From Laccaria trichodermophora (Eukaryota; Basidiomycota; Agaricomycetes; Agaricales; Hydnangiaceae): 64,000 nt of DNA. The stretch spans positions 620,001 through 684,000 of the forward strand of contig JACTVC010000019.1 in assembly GCA_018417955.1 (NCBI GenBank), given 5' to 3'. A program made the translations under genes and the position numbers. Below, one piece after another: positions 12,319 to 22,561 of the stretch (within the stretch, counting starts at the first letter, position 1; every line of letters starts with the position of its first letter). The notes beneath the pieces were generated by a model that was given only the letters and a program-made list of their open reading frames with translations, was not told the origin of the DNA and searched no databases.

Positions 12319-15300
12319 ATGATGTCGACGCGTAAAAGACGAAAAATCGACTCCAGAGAGAACAACAAGACCGAATATTCCACCATTTTACCCGTAATGG
12401 CAGGGGAGATAGACCTCGAAATCGGCCTGCGACAACGCTTAGTAAAGACGTTGCAATCACGAATAGCATGGGCTGGCACTTTGCAAGCATCACTCGGGAA
12501 GCAAAAAGGTATGCTTGGTCGCCTCTTCGCGCGTTGTATTGCTCAGCCGACTCCTGCCAGGTAAAAACTCAGACGAAATCGACTCTTTTCGACGTGCCGC
12601 GTTAGAAGCAGTTTTGGCCATCGAAGCTCCTTCTGAATGCATCTATTCTCGCGAAATATCAGCCCCCCTACAGGTCAACCGTATTACACGACCTCCACCA
12701 AAGCAAAAACCTTTTCTCACACGGAATCCGAGTGCTAGATTTCTGTACATAAGCTCTGCTGCTCTTGGCTCTGCAAGGATGGGAGGTGGACCTCCTGTAC
12801 AGTTCTACCTTTTAAAATGCCCAACGTGTTCGCGAACCGCATTTACTTCTCTCCAAGGTCTTCTCAATCATGCTCGTATTTCTCATAGCCTCGAATGGGG
12901 TACGCATGACGAATGCGTGAGGGCTTGCGCCGTCAACGACCCCAACATCGACATTGATGCAGGCATCGAAGTCGGCCTAGGACCTGTGGGCGTAACTCCC
13001 GGCATAAGGACCATCTTCGAGATGGCTGTTGGGACGCGTTCCCATGAATTTGAGCGAAGTAACGGTGACGGATTTGATATGAAAGGCATACGGGAAACTT
13101 CCTCTGGAAGTCTGCTAACGCAAACGTTAGGGTTACACAAAGATACACCAGCTCTTGCGCCGTTTCTGGGGAAACGTGCTCATAGAAGGGAGATTACAGT
13201 ATGCAACGAGGACGACCCAGTCGATATTCTTGGAACGGACGAGCCCAATGATTCTATGAAGAAAACTTGGAGAATGATGTACGCTCAACGTAGCTTTGCA
13301 GCCCCTTCCATGCTGCAGGAAGAAATCAGTCTCACTTCTGTCAGCAAAGTCTACTCCCAACCTTTCAGCTCTTTCGACAAGGATGAGGGACCTGGTATTG
13401 AACCAGATATGTCCAAGACGCCTCTGCGATCGCAAGGTTCTCCTCTCAACCCAATCATTGATTTACCTACTGCCGCAAGCAGATTTCACTTCCTAGCGCG
13501 TGTCGTTGTGGCTGATCGCAGCCTATACATTGACCCGAGTTCGTATTTATTCTCAAGAGAACGTTGAAATGAGCTCAACTTTCAACAGGCGTGAGATATG
13601 CTCATCCCCAAAATCATACACATAAATGGATGATATCAGTTGACGCCCCTGCCTACGTGAGCTACATACAGTACACCTTTTTATCGTCTGATATTCTTTT
13701 TCACACTGCCATAGTCATATCATATTACCAGCATTCTTTTGCGCATGACGGTGTTCCCACATGCTGAACCCAGTTCAGCGGTTGCTTTGACCAGGTCGAC
13801 CACAACAGAGCCTCCCTTTGTTATCGTTGGGACATGCGATAGACCTTTTTTAGCGCGGGTTGAGCTCCTATTCACCCCCATACACAATTCAAGTGATGAC
13901 GGCCAGAAAGTTACCGTTGAACATTGGATAGAGGTATGTGTAGTTTATGATGGACTTGGCACCCAAAGCACTCTAATTTCAAACTCTTACTTCAGTTGGA
14001 TTTACTGCGCTCGTCGGTTGCTGTACTTGGAGAAGAACAAGTACTCGACGTTGAACTAGACAAACAGACAACGTTGAAACCTGTGAAGACGGGCTATACC
14101 CCACTCGAATCCAAGACTTTGTGGGATAACATCGATGTGGCACCGACCCCCCAGGAAACCCCTCAGTGTGAAGCCAAGACCGAAGTGCAAGGTACCCAAG
14201 GTAGGTGTCGTGTTGTCCGCCTTGATCCTAAGTATTCATAGCCTTGCAGTATACGAACAGATACTATCTGAGCTTGTCAAATGCTTTCCTATGACCCTGA
14301 AAGGTCTGCGCTTATCTCGAATCAACTTGCAATGATCTGAAATTACAAAGATGCCAAAGGGACTCAATCTTCCATCGAATCGCTACCCTACACGCTTGCA
14401 TCTTCGCCTAGTCATTTCAAGGAGCTGATTGTGGGCAGACGAAAGGCGATTGAAGTGAGCGCGTCGACTGACGAACTACTATTGCTGCATGCTGATTTCT
14501 CCTGTCTAGTGGGGTCGTGCAAAGGCAATTGCCGACGCCTATGCCAGCGCCATTACTGATCTGGATTCAGACAAGGCCCAGTTGTCGACTGCAGATGTAT
14601 ATCTTTGGCTTCACAAGATGGGACATTTCCCCTCTGTGTTACCCATAAAGCAGCCTATGAATGAAGTCAAGGAAGAAATCACTGATGATCACACCCCGGC
14701 TGAACTCGTCGGGCAGTGGTGTCGTTTCTGTGGACTAAGCTTGAATCTTCATTTGGCGAATTCAATTAAACAGGAAAACGATATCGCCGCTACCTCTGGG
14801 ATGCCTTGGATATCAAATGATCCTACGCATCCTTGCTCAGTTGTATCCACAGAGTTGCGAACGTCCATCCTTCCCATGATAAATATCCACCACATGCTGA
14901 CTGCGAGTCCCAATGATAAAGTTCAAGTTTTCAACAGAAGAGCTTCAAACTGTGAACCTCAAGTTTGTCTAGATTCTCACCAGCTGGTTCTGACCTCGGA
15001 GCCTCAGCTGACGTTATCCATCTGCAAACTTGTGGAACTTTTGGGGTTGTCCACGTTTTCGACCTCGCCTAGTCTATCTCCCCCTCGCCGTTCAATTGGC
15101 TTTCATTCCCCCCTCAGAGAATTAGGAGAAAGTATGTCGCAGGTCGAGGCTCGGCTTGCACCTTATGCTCTGCTTTCCCATCTCACGAGACGGTTCATCC
15201 GGGAATTGGTCGAAAGCGCGTTGGAAGCGGCGAATCGAGATAAGATGGTCGCGTCAGGAGTTGTTACGCTAACGATGCATAAAGGTGAAAAGAGAAGGTC

Positions 15301-15478
15301 AAAGAAGACTCATGACACTTCCACACGGCTGCTTACCCCCACCCACATCCTGAACAGTATTTTAGCTCCAGAAAAGGAGAGAAACCATCGGCAGGAGAAG
15401 GCCAACATGGCTGTTTTCTTGTGCCTCGCAAGGCTAGGAGTGATCCATCAGCCTGCTCCGGATCCAGAGGTCGCATAG
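12319..15478 (+). CDS. YEATS-domain chromatin protein (YEATS2-like)
   Basis: Eight exons: 12319-12508, 12561-13542, 13589-13656, 13715-13933, 13996-14200, 14250-14303, 14351-14454 and 14510-15478. The N-terminal part holds a basic start (MSTRKRRK) and a Cys/His segment (LKCPTCSRTAFTSLQGLLNH). The YEATS fold follows: FHFLARVVVADRS, THKWMISVDAP, PPFVIVGTCDRPFLARVEL and VEHWIELD are the strands and acyl-lysine-pocket region typical of the family. The C-terminal part contains a WGRAKAIADAYASAI block, a STADVYLWLHKMGHFP block and a CRFCGLSLNLH metal-binding-like motif, an arrangement I associate with YEATS2-type proteins. YEATS domains read acetylated or crotonylated histone H3 within acetyltransferase or remodelling complexes. 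Start chosen at the first of two ATGs (12319, 12322). Confidence 0.88.
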
Positions 15479-15736
15479 AACGTCCGAGTCATTAGTTCAG
15501 AGGAATAATAGTACTCCGGCTCATGCTTCCGCGGTCAACTGTTTGTCGTTCGGAAGCCAAATTCTCTGGCTCTTCTTTACCATCGTTTTACTCAGGCATG
15601 CTTCTATTCCCCTAGCGGAAAAGGTTAAACTTGATTCTAATTGAGAGCGGCGCGTCGGAGTTGCGAGGCCACATTCCATAACACTCCATTCGACGCGAAC
15701 TCAACGTGACTGACCCCCGAGGATCTCCCTGCAGCA

Positions 15737-15790
15737 ATCCGCGTATCATGTCAGGATAGCAAAATCCGCGTATCATGTCAGGACAGCAAA
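15737..15790. repeat. 27-bp direct repeat in a promoter
   Basis: Two adjacent copies of atccgcgtatcatgtcagga followed by yagcaaa, at 15737 and 15764. They lie about 150-200 bp upstream of the GH128 start and could be a duplicated activator site; nothing else supports that. Confidence 0.7.
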
Positions 15791-15871
15791 GTCTCTCCAC
15801 AGCCCTATTCCATTGATTCCATTGCGCATCTTCCCAGTAACTTCCAAGAGCCTCCCCTTCGTCAGAAATTA

Positions 15872-15879
15872 TATATAAG
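15872..15879 (+). promoter_or_regulatory. TATA box of the GH128 gene
   Basis: tatataag lies about 60 bp upstream of ATG 15939 and is followed by pyrimidine-rich sequence, the usual layout of a fungal core promoter. Confidence 0.6.
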
Positions 15880-15938
15880 CAAGCAGTCGACGTCGCCCCA
15901 TTCACTCTTCATTTCACATCCCTTTCTTTTACACCCCA

Positions 15939-17259
15939 ATGGTTCAATTCAAATCTTTCCCTTTATTTCCTCTCCTTGTCCTTATTGCAGAATCTGACAA
16001 CGTGTTGGCTGGCCTCGGCGTTGTTATGCACTGTGGACGTCACGGCCTCTCTCAGCGTAGCCACTGTCGACCTCGCTTGTCGAGCTCCACGGCCCCAGCT
16101 GCGACGACTGCTGTGAACTTCACTAGTGTTGACCCTAGTTCGGTCATCGATCTATCCCGACCAATTCCCAAGTTGCCGACCCCGCACCCAGCGACAGCCA
16201 CCTCCGCCGTCGTTGCGACAACCAGCTCTCTCTACTCTTCCCCCAAACCTACAGCTCAGTCGTTGACTCCGAACAACATCAAAGCTGGCATTGCAGGGGG
16301 TGATGCTTATCCTTTCTTGAAGGACCACATAGGATGGTGGTATGACTGGCAAGTCGTCCACCTGCCTCTTCACCCCGTAATATTCAACAAAAATACAGGT
16401 CTCCAAACCCTTCAAAAGCTGGAACACCCGTTGGCGTTCCCATGCTGTGGGGAGGCGGAACAGCCGACGCGCAGGACGCCGCTCGTCTCCGACAATTCCA
16501 ACAAATATCACAAGCCCCCCCTTTTGTTCTAGGTTTTGAGGAACCCGATTGTGCCAGCGGCGACGGGTCTGCAGGCATGTCCGTCGAGGACGGAGTGTCG
16601 AAATGGGAGTCGTTGATCGCTCCCTTGGGAAAGAAAGGAACATTACTTGGGAGTCCCTCGATGTGTAGTAGGTATCTGCCGGCTGCCCATTCCCTTCATA
16701 AGACTTACTTTACTTACAGAACAAGCCGACGAGACTTGGCTTTCGCAGTTCAACAGCAAGATATTGACTCCCTGGCACTTTACAGCCATCCATATAAACA
16801 AGAACAGTTTGGCTGGTGTCAAATTAGATATTGTATGTGTGATTTGGCTTGTTGATCCTCTGAATGCTGAACTTTCGATCGTTTGCAGGAACATTATCTT
16901 TCCTATGGCAAACCCATCTGGGTAACCGAATTCGCATGTGTCGACGGTGAGAGGATCGCTTTCCTGATAATGGTATCATTCCTTAACTCTCAAAAGATTT
17001 TCAAGGATTTAGGCCATGTACGGACCAAGCTGAGATAGATGGGTTCATTAATGACGTGGTGCCATATCTCCAAGCGCACCCCAATGTGTACGCTTATGCT
17101 TACAGCAATGGGCTGGGTCTTGGTGATGTCTGGCCTTTAATGTCTGGCAATTCTTTGAGGTAATATTCAAAGGATATTTTCTGGCCAATGCACTCATTCA
17201 GGTTATTGAACAGTCAATCCGGCAAAACTTACCTCACGGCCATCAGCAAGTATCACTAG
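15939..17259 (+). CDS. Secreted GH128 endo-beta-1,3-glucanase
   Basis: Seven exons: 15939-16348, 16399-16667, 16720-16832, 16889-16946, 17006-17159, 17202-17259, with small uncertainty at the internal junctions. Residues 1-24 are a signal peptide. A Ser/Thr/Pro-rich linker follows to about residue 110, then the catalytic domain of the glycosyl-hydrolase catalytic core (asl1/GH128) family. Its marks are GWWYDWSPNP at the first strand, VPMLWGGG, LGFEEPDC (the Glu before Pro is the expected acid/base) and IWVTEFACV (the Glu is the expected nucleophile). Family members cut beta-1,3-glucan, so the enzyme probably acts on the fungal cell wall. Intron 1 (16349-16398) has a GC donor (GCAAGT..CAG). 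No part appears missing. Confidence 0.9.
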
Positions 17260-17401
17260 AATTGATATTCCTTCATATTCGTCGCATCTTCAAGGGCTGC
17301 TGGACATTCCCAGATATACATTTAACTGGACTCTGACAAAGAGACATGTACCACTTATATACCAATGAAAACAGCATGAATTAGTCGGCGATGGAGCGCA
17401 A

Positions 17402-19005
17402 TTAATAGACATATGGGATAATCCTATATGGAACCAACTTCTTATACTTCACCCAATCATCTCCATGCCTGGAAAGGCGGCGTCAGCAACACATGACAAG
17501 TCAGGGGGCAAACATTCATCTCACTTTTTATGGCAAGCTTCATCATCGCGACGCTGCCTGTGAATGAGGAGGACAGCAAAGTACACAGGGTAAAAGTAGG
17601 TGATGGGCGTGTCAAAGCCAGTAGGCAGGCACCACGCAAGCGCCATTAAGAGGTCGCCCCTGGCGAATCAATCAACACTTGCAAGTGGCATCACAATGGA
17701 GCTTACATATAATTGGGATGTTGAGAGAGTCCCCACCACCCAGAAGTGAGTAACTTTGAACCTTTAGCTGTTGTCATGTATTTTAGACCTGCCGTAAACA
17801 TGGGTTATCCTGTGAATAACGTCTCTTGGGTCGAAATGCACCTTTGGGGTTCTTCCCATTACGGAAATCGTTTTTCTCTCCGTTAGAATCCCGAAAGATG
17901 TAATAACCAATACAGTTCAAGACGAGGATAGCAGCCGTCTTGACGGGGCCAAGCTCAACGGGGTGGAAGGCAAGATACCGAGCTTGGAGGGTGTAAGTGA
18001 AAGGAACCCAGAGCAGGTCACCGACAGCAAGCATGAAGCCAAAGCCATCGCTTGTAATGTCCATTGTTGTGAAAAGCGCCGGCTGTGAATAAATATGAAC
18101 GGGGAAAGTTGGAGATTCGAAGACCAAAATCTGACGGACCTCATTGTACAAGCCATCGGTAACGTACCATGTTTGGAAGGCGAGAACGAGCCACATGGAG
18201 TCTGTAATTTTGTCGAGTCCCCCACGACGAGTGGCTTGCTCGCAAGCTAAGCTGATGTTGATGATGACCCAAAGGATGAGACCGGGCCTGAGCTCATTAA
18301 ATGATTTGATGTCAAAGGAGCCAATAGATGGATTAAGCTCGCGGCCAATGAACCACTACGAACTGGAATTAAGTAGACAAGTAGACAAAGGATGAGTGGG
18401 ATTGACATACGTCATAGAGATGATTTCCAGTATTTCCTCCCAAAGCCAGTAGCTTTCCTGATCTGAATGAGGCAAAGTAGCATGCAGAAGCCTGGAGTAT
18501 GGACATGAGAAGAGACGCAGTGACGAAGCCGACCCATTTGTTGTATACGAAGGTGACAGATTCTGGTCCGTAGCGATAGATAACACCGGAGATGATGCCG
18601 AGGGTAAGAAGGTAAGTGGAGAATGCTGAGCATAGATGAGGGATAGGAAGGTGCAAAAAAAAATAGGACAAGAAACGTACCATTTATCTTGTACTGTTTC
18701 GTTTCGCCTGTTCTGAGAGTGGTGCCAGATACGCGATCTCCAGGCAAGACTGCCCATGCAAGAACGCAAAAGAAGTACCAAGCAAAGTAAATTAGAGTTG
18801 CATCAGTATCCCAGAGAGATTTCCACCAGTTGGGATCTGAGACGTGTAGAGGGATGGTTGCAAGGGCAGGAGGACATCCGCCTGATGACTCTGAGCAAGC
18901 AAAGTAGAGGGCGTAGGTGGCGATGGGGACGCCGACGGTGACGAGGAAAGCGCCTGGAGGACCGAGAAATTCGTAAGTTGTTGTCCGTGGATTGAGGATG
19001 GACAT
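17402..19005 (-). CDS. ERG24: Delta(14)-sterol reductase
   Basis: Member of the ERG4/ERG24 sterol reductase family, an ER membrane enzyme that reduces the C14 double bond after lanosterol demethylation in ergosterol synthesis, using NADPH. Start ATG at 19005 (MSILNPRTTTYEFLGPPG, the typical N terminus). Exons include 18681-19005, 18411-18625 and one beginning at 18355; joins are YKIN|AFSTYLL, HLYD|WFIGRELNP, GLYNE|PALFTTMD and GKNPKG|LKYM. Family signatures seen are LAWAVLPG, the IGRELNP segment, DGFGFMLAVGDLLWVPF, GWWGLSQHPNY..GDLLMALAWCLPTGF and the C terminus YRIIPYVY with stop at 17402. Multiple membrane helices are evident. The gene is complete and is transcribed divergently from the next gene across only 51 bp. 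Confidence 0.92.
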
Positions 19006-19056
19006 GGTGGTTAGATAAAGTAATTATGTATTATTATTTGGATTCCTTTGTACTTT
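19006..19056. promoter_or_regulatory. 51-bp divergent spacer
   Basis: The whole distance between the start codons of ERG24 (minus, ATG at 19005) and the coiled-coil gene (plus, ATG at 19057). It is AT-rich (taattatgtattattatttgg). Both core promoters must overlap here or lie inside the neighbouring coding sequence. Confidence 0.6.
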
Positions 19057-20326
19057 ATGGCTCTTGCTCAACGCCTCAACCAACTTGCAGCAGCAAACTC
19101 AAACGGCCTTCTCAAGTATTTTTATATCTCTTTCTTTTTTGTTTCCACTGACTACGACGACGCACAGTGACGACGAGTATCGTCTTCTCCGACAGAACTT
19201 ATTCGAACAATATTCTACCAACGTTGTTGTCCTCCCCGTCGAGTCTCCTGTCGTTCCAGTATTACGCCCTGTACCCACGACCGTCCAAAAGTCGCCAGCA
19301 AAGTCACCATCTCCCCGTTCAAAGTCCTCTTCCGTTACCGTAGCAAGTCTTCTGCGACGCGCAACAGGCCGCAAGTCATCTTCTAGTACTACCTCACATC
19401 CCAAACCTCCAGAGACCTTAAAGCGCAGTGTTATCCCGCGATTGCTACAGAAGAAACCCGCTGAACTACCTCTCCATTGCACAGACCTCCACTCTCCTAC
19501 GGACTTACAATCTCCCAGAATACCTCATGCCCGCTCATACGATTCTTCCTTACACGCCCATACGTCCGGTCATAGTACTCCTCAACGCAAGCCCGCGCCC
19601 ATCTCCCCCTCCCTCGCTTCCGCCATCAGCGACGTTTTCGACGACGACAACCTGTCTACATCCGGAGACATTAAGGCGATAATATCATCCACTAATGCCG
19701 AGCTTCAACGCCTTGTAGATGCCTTCAACGCCCTCGAGGCTACCACCGCACGACGTATCCGGAAGCAGAATGCTCACAGGCTACACTCAAACACCCCCGC
19801 TAACATTAACGTCGTACTCGGAGGAAAAGAATGGCGCGAACATCGCATGATCCCATCCCCCTCCTCCCCCTTTTTTGACCAGAAATCACTCCTCAGTGAT
19901 GGTCTTTCCATCCGGTCAGGGTCTTCGAAAAAGACAACCTTATCACGGTCCAAATCCATAGCCTCATTACCCCGACATCATCCTCCGGCAAGCCCTCTAT
20001 CACCACATTTCCGGTCGCCGTCCATTTCCCACTCCATCTCCTCTGTATCTTCACACGGCACATCTTCAGGTCTTCTCAGGATCTCCACCGCCTCTATCGC
20101 ATCGCGCAGCACAAGTCAATTACCTCTCCAGAAACTCAAAGAGAACGCTGCAATGTGCTCGACAGATACGTTAGGGTTAGGACCAGATGACGGTGGCGCC
20201 GAATCCGAGCTAGTTGACATACAACGACGGCGGGAAGACCTCATCGCTCGTTATTCCACCCGTCTGGATTATCTTAAGGCAAAGCTTAAAGGAGCGGAAC
20301 TTCACGAGAAACTACTTCGCAAATAA
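19057..20326 (+). CDS. Ser-rich protein with C-terminal coiled coil
   Basis: Function not recognised. ATG 19057 with a 52-bp intron (19116-19167) gives MALAQRLNQLAAANSNGLL joined to NDDEYRLLRQNLFEQY. That helical, charged N terminus is better conserved-looking than anything upstream in the open frame, so I prefer this start. The middle is Ser/Pro/Arg-rich and likely disordered, with many SP sites. A helix at about SSTNAELQRLVDAFNALE and a C-terminal one (IQRRREDLIARYSTRLDYLKAKLKGAE) suggest coiled-coil pairing. It shares its promoter region with ERG24, which may only reflect compact genome layout. Confidence 0.7.
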
Positions 20327-20850
20327 TGACATTTCAACTTGCTCTATCCTGTTACTAAATCTTATATTTCTTCTATGTCCGATGTAATGATTCTATCTAC
20401 GTGCCAGACGGCTAATGACCAATATACATAACATTGATAATATGCATGCCATCGATGGTTAAGTCTCGTGTGGCCTCAGCTGACTGGCGAGGTGAGCATA
20501 AGTCTGACCCAAGCAAACTTTTTGATGGAGGAAAGGCGGTGTACAGTGATGCGAATGCAAGAGACTATCCGTGAAGGTAGGCGATAGAGAGCTATGACGC
20601 GACTCTAGCTCAATTGGCAATGCATCCAAAAGGATCTTCACCAAAGCAGATATCGAGTGTCAGCAGACGTCCCAAGCGTATTGCATGCCCTAAAAAAAGA
20701 TGATCTTGTTCAAGCCTAACAGATGAGAGCTGCGGGAAGCAGTGCAGAGAAGTGCTGTCCATTTCGGTTTGTAAAAGCGATGTATACGCACATAGAGAAC
20801 TGCGATTCAGTACTTGCCAATTGACGAAGCTTCTTCCTTGTCGCAGCACA
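20327..20850. other. Intergenic
   Basis: No gene supported. A tRNA-A-box-like string (tagctcaattggca, about 20607-20620) has no matching B box or cloverleaf. Open frames on the minus strand are antisense to the next gene. Confidence 0.45.
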
Positions 20851-21535
20851 ATGTCGGACCTACTCATACTCCTGTTCCAACCGGACAACCCATGCAACAC
20901 CACCATCATCGACGAAGAAACCGGCAAGGTCATGTACCAGGTGGCAACAGAGCACGGGAAGAGTACTGTCACTCGAGTCAAGAATGCTGTTGGTGAAAGC
21001 ATTGCATCCTGGGAATGGAGAGATGTCCGGTCGGATATCATCACGCTTGGAAGTGGGACACCAACTTCTGTGAGCAGCTGGCTGAAGAAAAGCCTGGTGC
21101 CCTTCAAAGAGTGAGCAGACTGGCACGTTGGAAAAAAGTAATTGAAATCTGAGTCTTCCTTAGCACGGTTACATTCCAAGACGCATCTGGCCGAAACTTC
21201 AAATGGAAAGGCAACGGACCTGGGATGCAATTTGAGGTAGGATCATTGCCTTCGACATTAAAACAATGCACTTACGGGCAAAGCAACAGCTTTACATCGA
21301 ATCGGACAAAACTAGTCCCATTGCTCAATTCCGGAAATCACGTCGGATTGTTGATCAGGTCGCAACTGCTGGAAAGAAACCAGCCACGTTGACGGTGAAT
21401 AACATTGGAGAGGAAATTCTGGATCTAGTCGTTATTTCGTTTCTGGTACTAGAGAAGGCACGGCGGGGGACAGAAACATCAACGCTGAACCGAGCAGAGG
21501 GTTCAGCGTTTGGAGGATTCGGCGCTGGTGTTTGA
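20851..21535 (+). CDS. DUF6593 family protein
   Basis: Three exons: 20851-21110, 21164-21236 and 21290-21535, with two 53-bp introns. The protein of about 190 residues matches my memory of the basidiomycete DUF6593 family throughout: N-terminal PDNPCNTTIIDEETGKVMYQ, then IASWEWRDVRSDIITLG, SWLKKSLVPF, the FKWKGNG turn, SPIAQFRK and the C-terminal hydrophobic strand EILDLVVISFLVLEKARR. These features recall LURP-one/scramblase-like beta-barrel folds. Biological role unknown. The Gly/Ala tail after the last strand is short and variable in the family. Confidence 0.88.
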
Positions 21536-21881
21536 GTTACGTCACATGACAAGTAACATTAGTCAAATAAAGATCTTGATTCTTCAACTAGAGGTTGACT
21601 TCGTCAACAAAACCTCGCTTCTGTATTTTAAAATACATTAGTCAGGGTTCTTAGTACAACCTCGGCTTCACCCAACGAAAAAAAAACTTTGAAAATGTAC
21701 TAATTGAACTTGTCCTCAGGCTTCTTCTCATCACCCACCGTTTGACCAACATTTATTGTATTTTTTGTTTCTTCACAAGAACTCCATTTGATTGAATGAA
21801 TAACTACTTAGCTTGTCAAAGGAGCCGCTGCTCGTCGTCCGGCCTTTGGCCGACTCCTCGCAGCGGCAAAGGAGTGTTTGG
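21536..21881. other. AT-rich intergenic stretch
   Basis: No gene or repeat recognised; it is presumably the 3' flank of the DUF6593 gene. Confidence 0.4.
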
Positions 21882-22060
21882 GCCATGTTTGCAGAAGAGT
21901 GGAGTGTTTGGTCCAATATGAAAATATGACCTCCAGGAAGTCGTATTATTTGCGCCATGTTTGCTGAAGAGTGGATTGTTTGGTCCAGTATGAAAATATG
22001 ACCTCCAGGAAGTCGTATTATTTGCGCCATGTTTGCAGAAGAGTGAGTTGTTTGGATTGC
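21882..22060. repeat. 72-bp tandem repeat, about 2.5 copies
   Basis: Units begin with gccatgtttgcngaagagtg at 21882, 21954 and 22026. The first two are full (72 bp each, few changes) and the third is truncated after about 33 bp. Each full unit contains atgacctccaggaagtcgta. Open frames across it are by-products of the repeat. Confidence 0.85.
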
Positions 22061-22553
22061 TTAGAAATATGAGGCTGGGAGACCTAGCTAACGCGAGGTG
22101 ACTGCCATGGGCGTGGAACAGCATCTCAGCGCTCAGCGCTCAACACTTGTTGTCTCTTGCTCTGATTGACATAGCAAAGGATAATTTACAGCGTTCCAAA
22201 TAGTCCAAGTCCTCCAGCAGGTTCACCATCTCTAGACGGCCCATTTCACCGGCTCCTCCAGAACAGAGCCAAGGATATTCTTCAAAGAGCTGGAGCCTGT
22301 GGCCGAAATTATTTTCCAAGTCCTCAAGTACGATACCCACTCAATCAACATCGCCTCTCTCGTTGGCCTCTTCAACAGTGGATTCTCGTGGTGAGACTGC
22401 TTCAGGTGAGCACGCTAGAATCTCCCCATTGGTACTTCTTTCTGAACTCAAGCGTCGAATCATCACCTCGCAGATGCTATGCTCACCCCAGTCCTAGGTC
22501 ACCTTACGTTAGCGCCGTTAATTGAGGGGCAGACCCCAGCTAGTTTTTCAGTG
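22061..22553. other. Intergenic, no gene recognised
   Basis: Includes a small doubled word (cagcgctcagcgctcaac, near 22125-22142). Short open frames show no family similarity I can name. It is the left flank of the hAT-like insertion and may be the far end of the Ty3 LTR seen at 25310-25591. Confidence 0.35.
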
Positions 22554-22561
22554 CATCAAGG

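Noticed and set aside
20607..20680. Possible tRNA gene upstream of the DUF6593 gene
   Set aside because: Only an A-box-like string (tagctcaattggca) is present; there is no B box and no cloverleaf pairing.
20610..21230. 206-residue minus-strand ORF
   Set aside because: Antisense to the DUF6593 gene, whose spliced product matches its family along the whole length.
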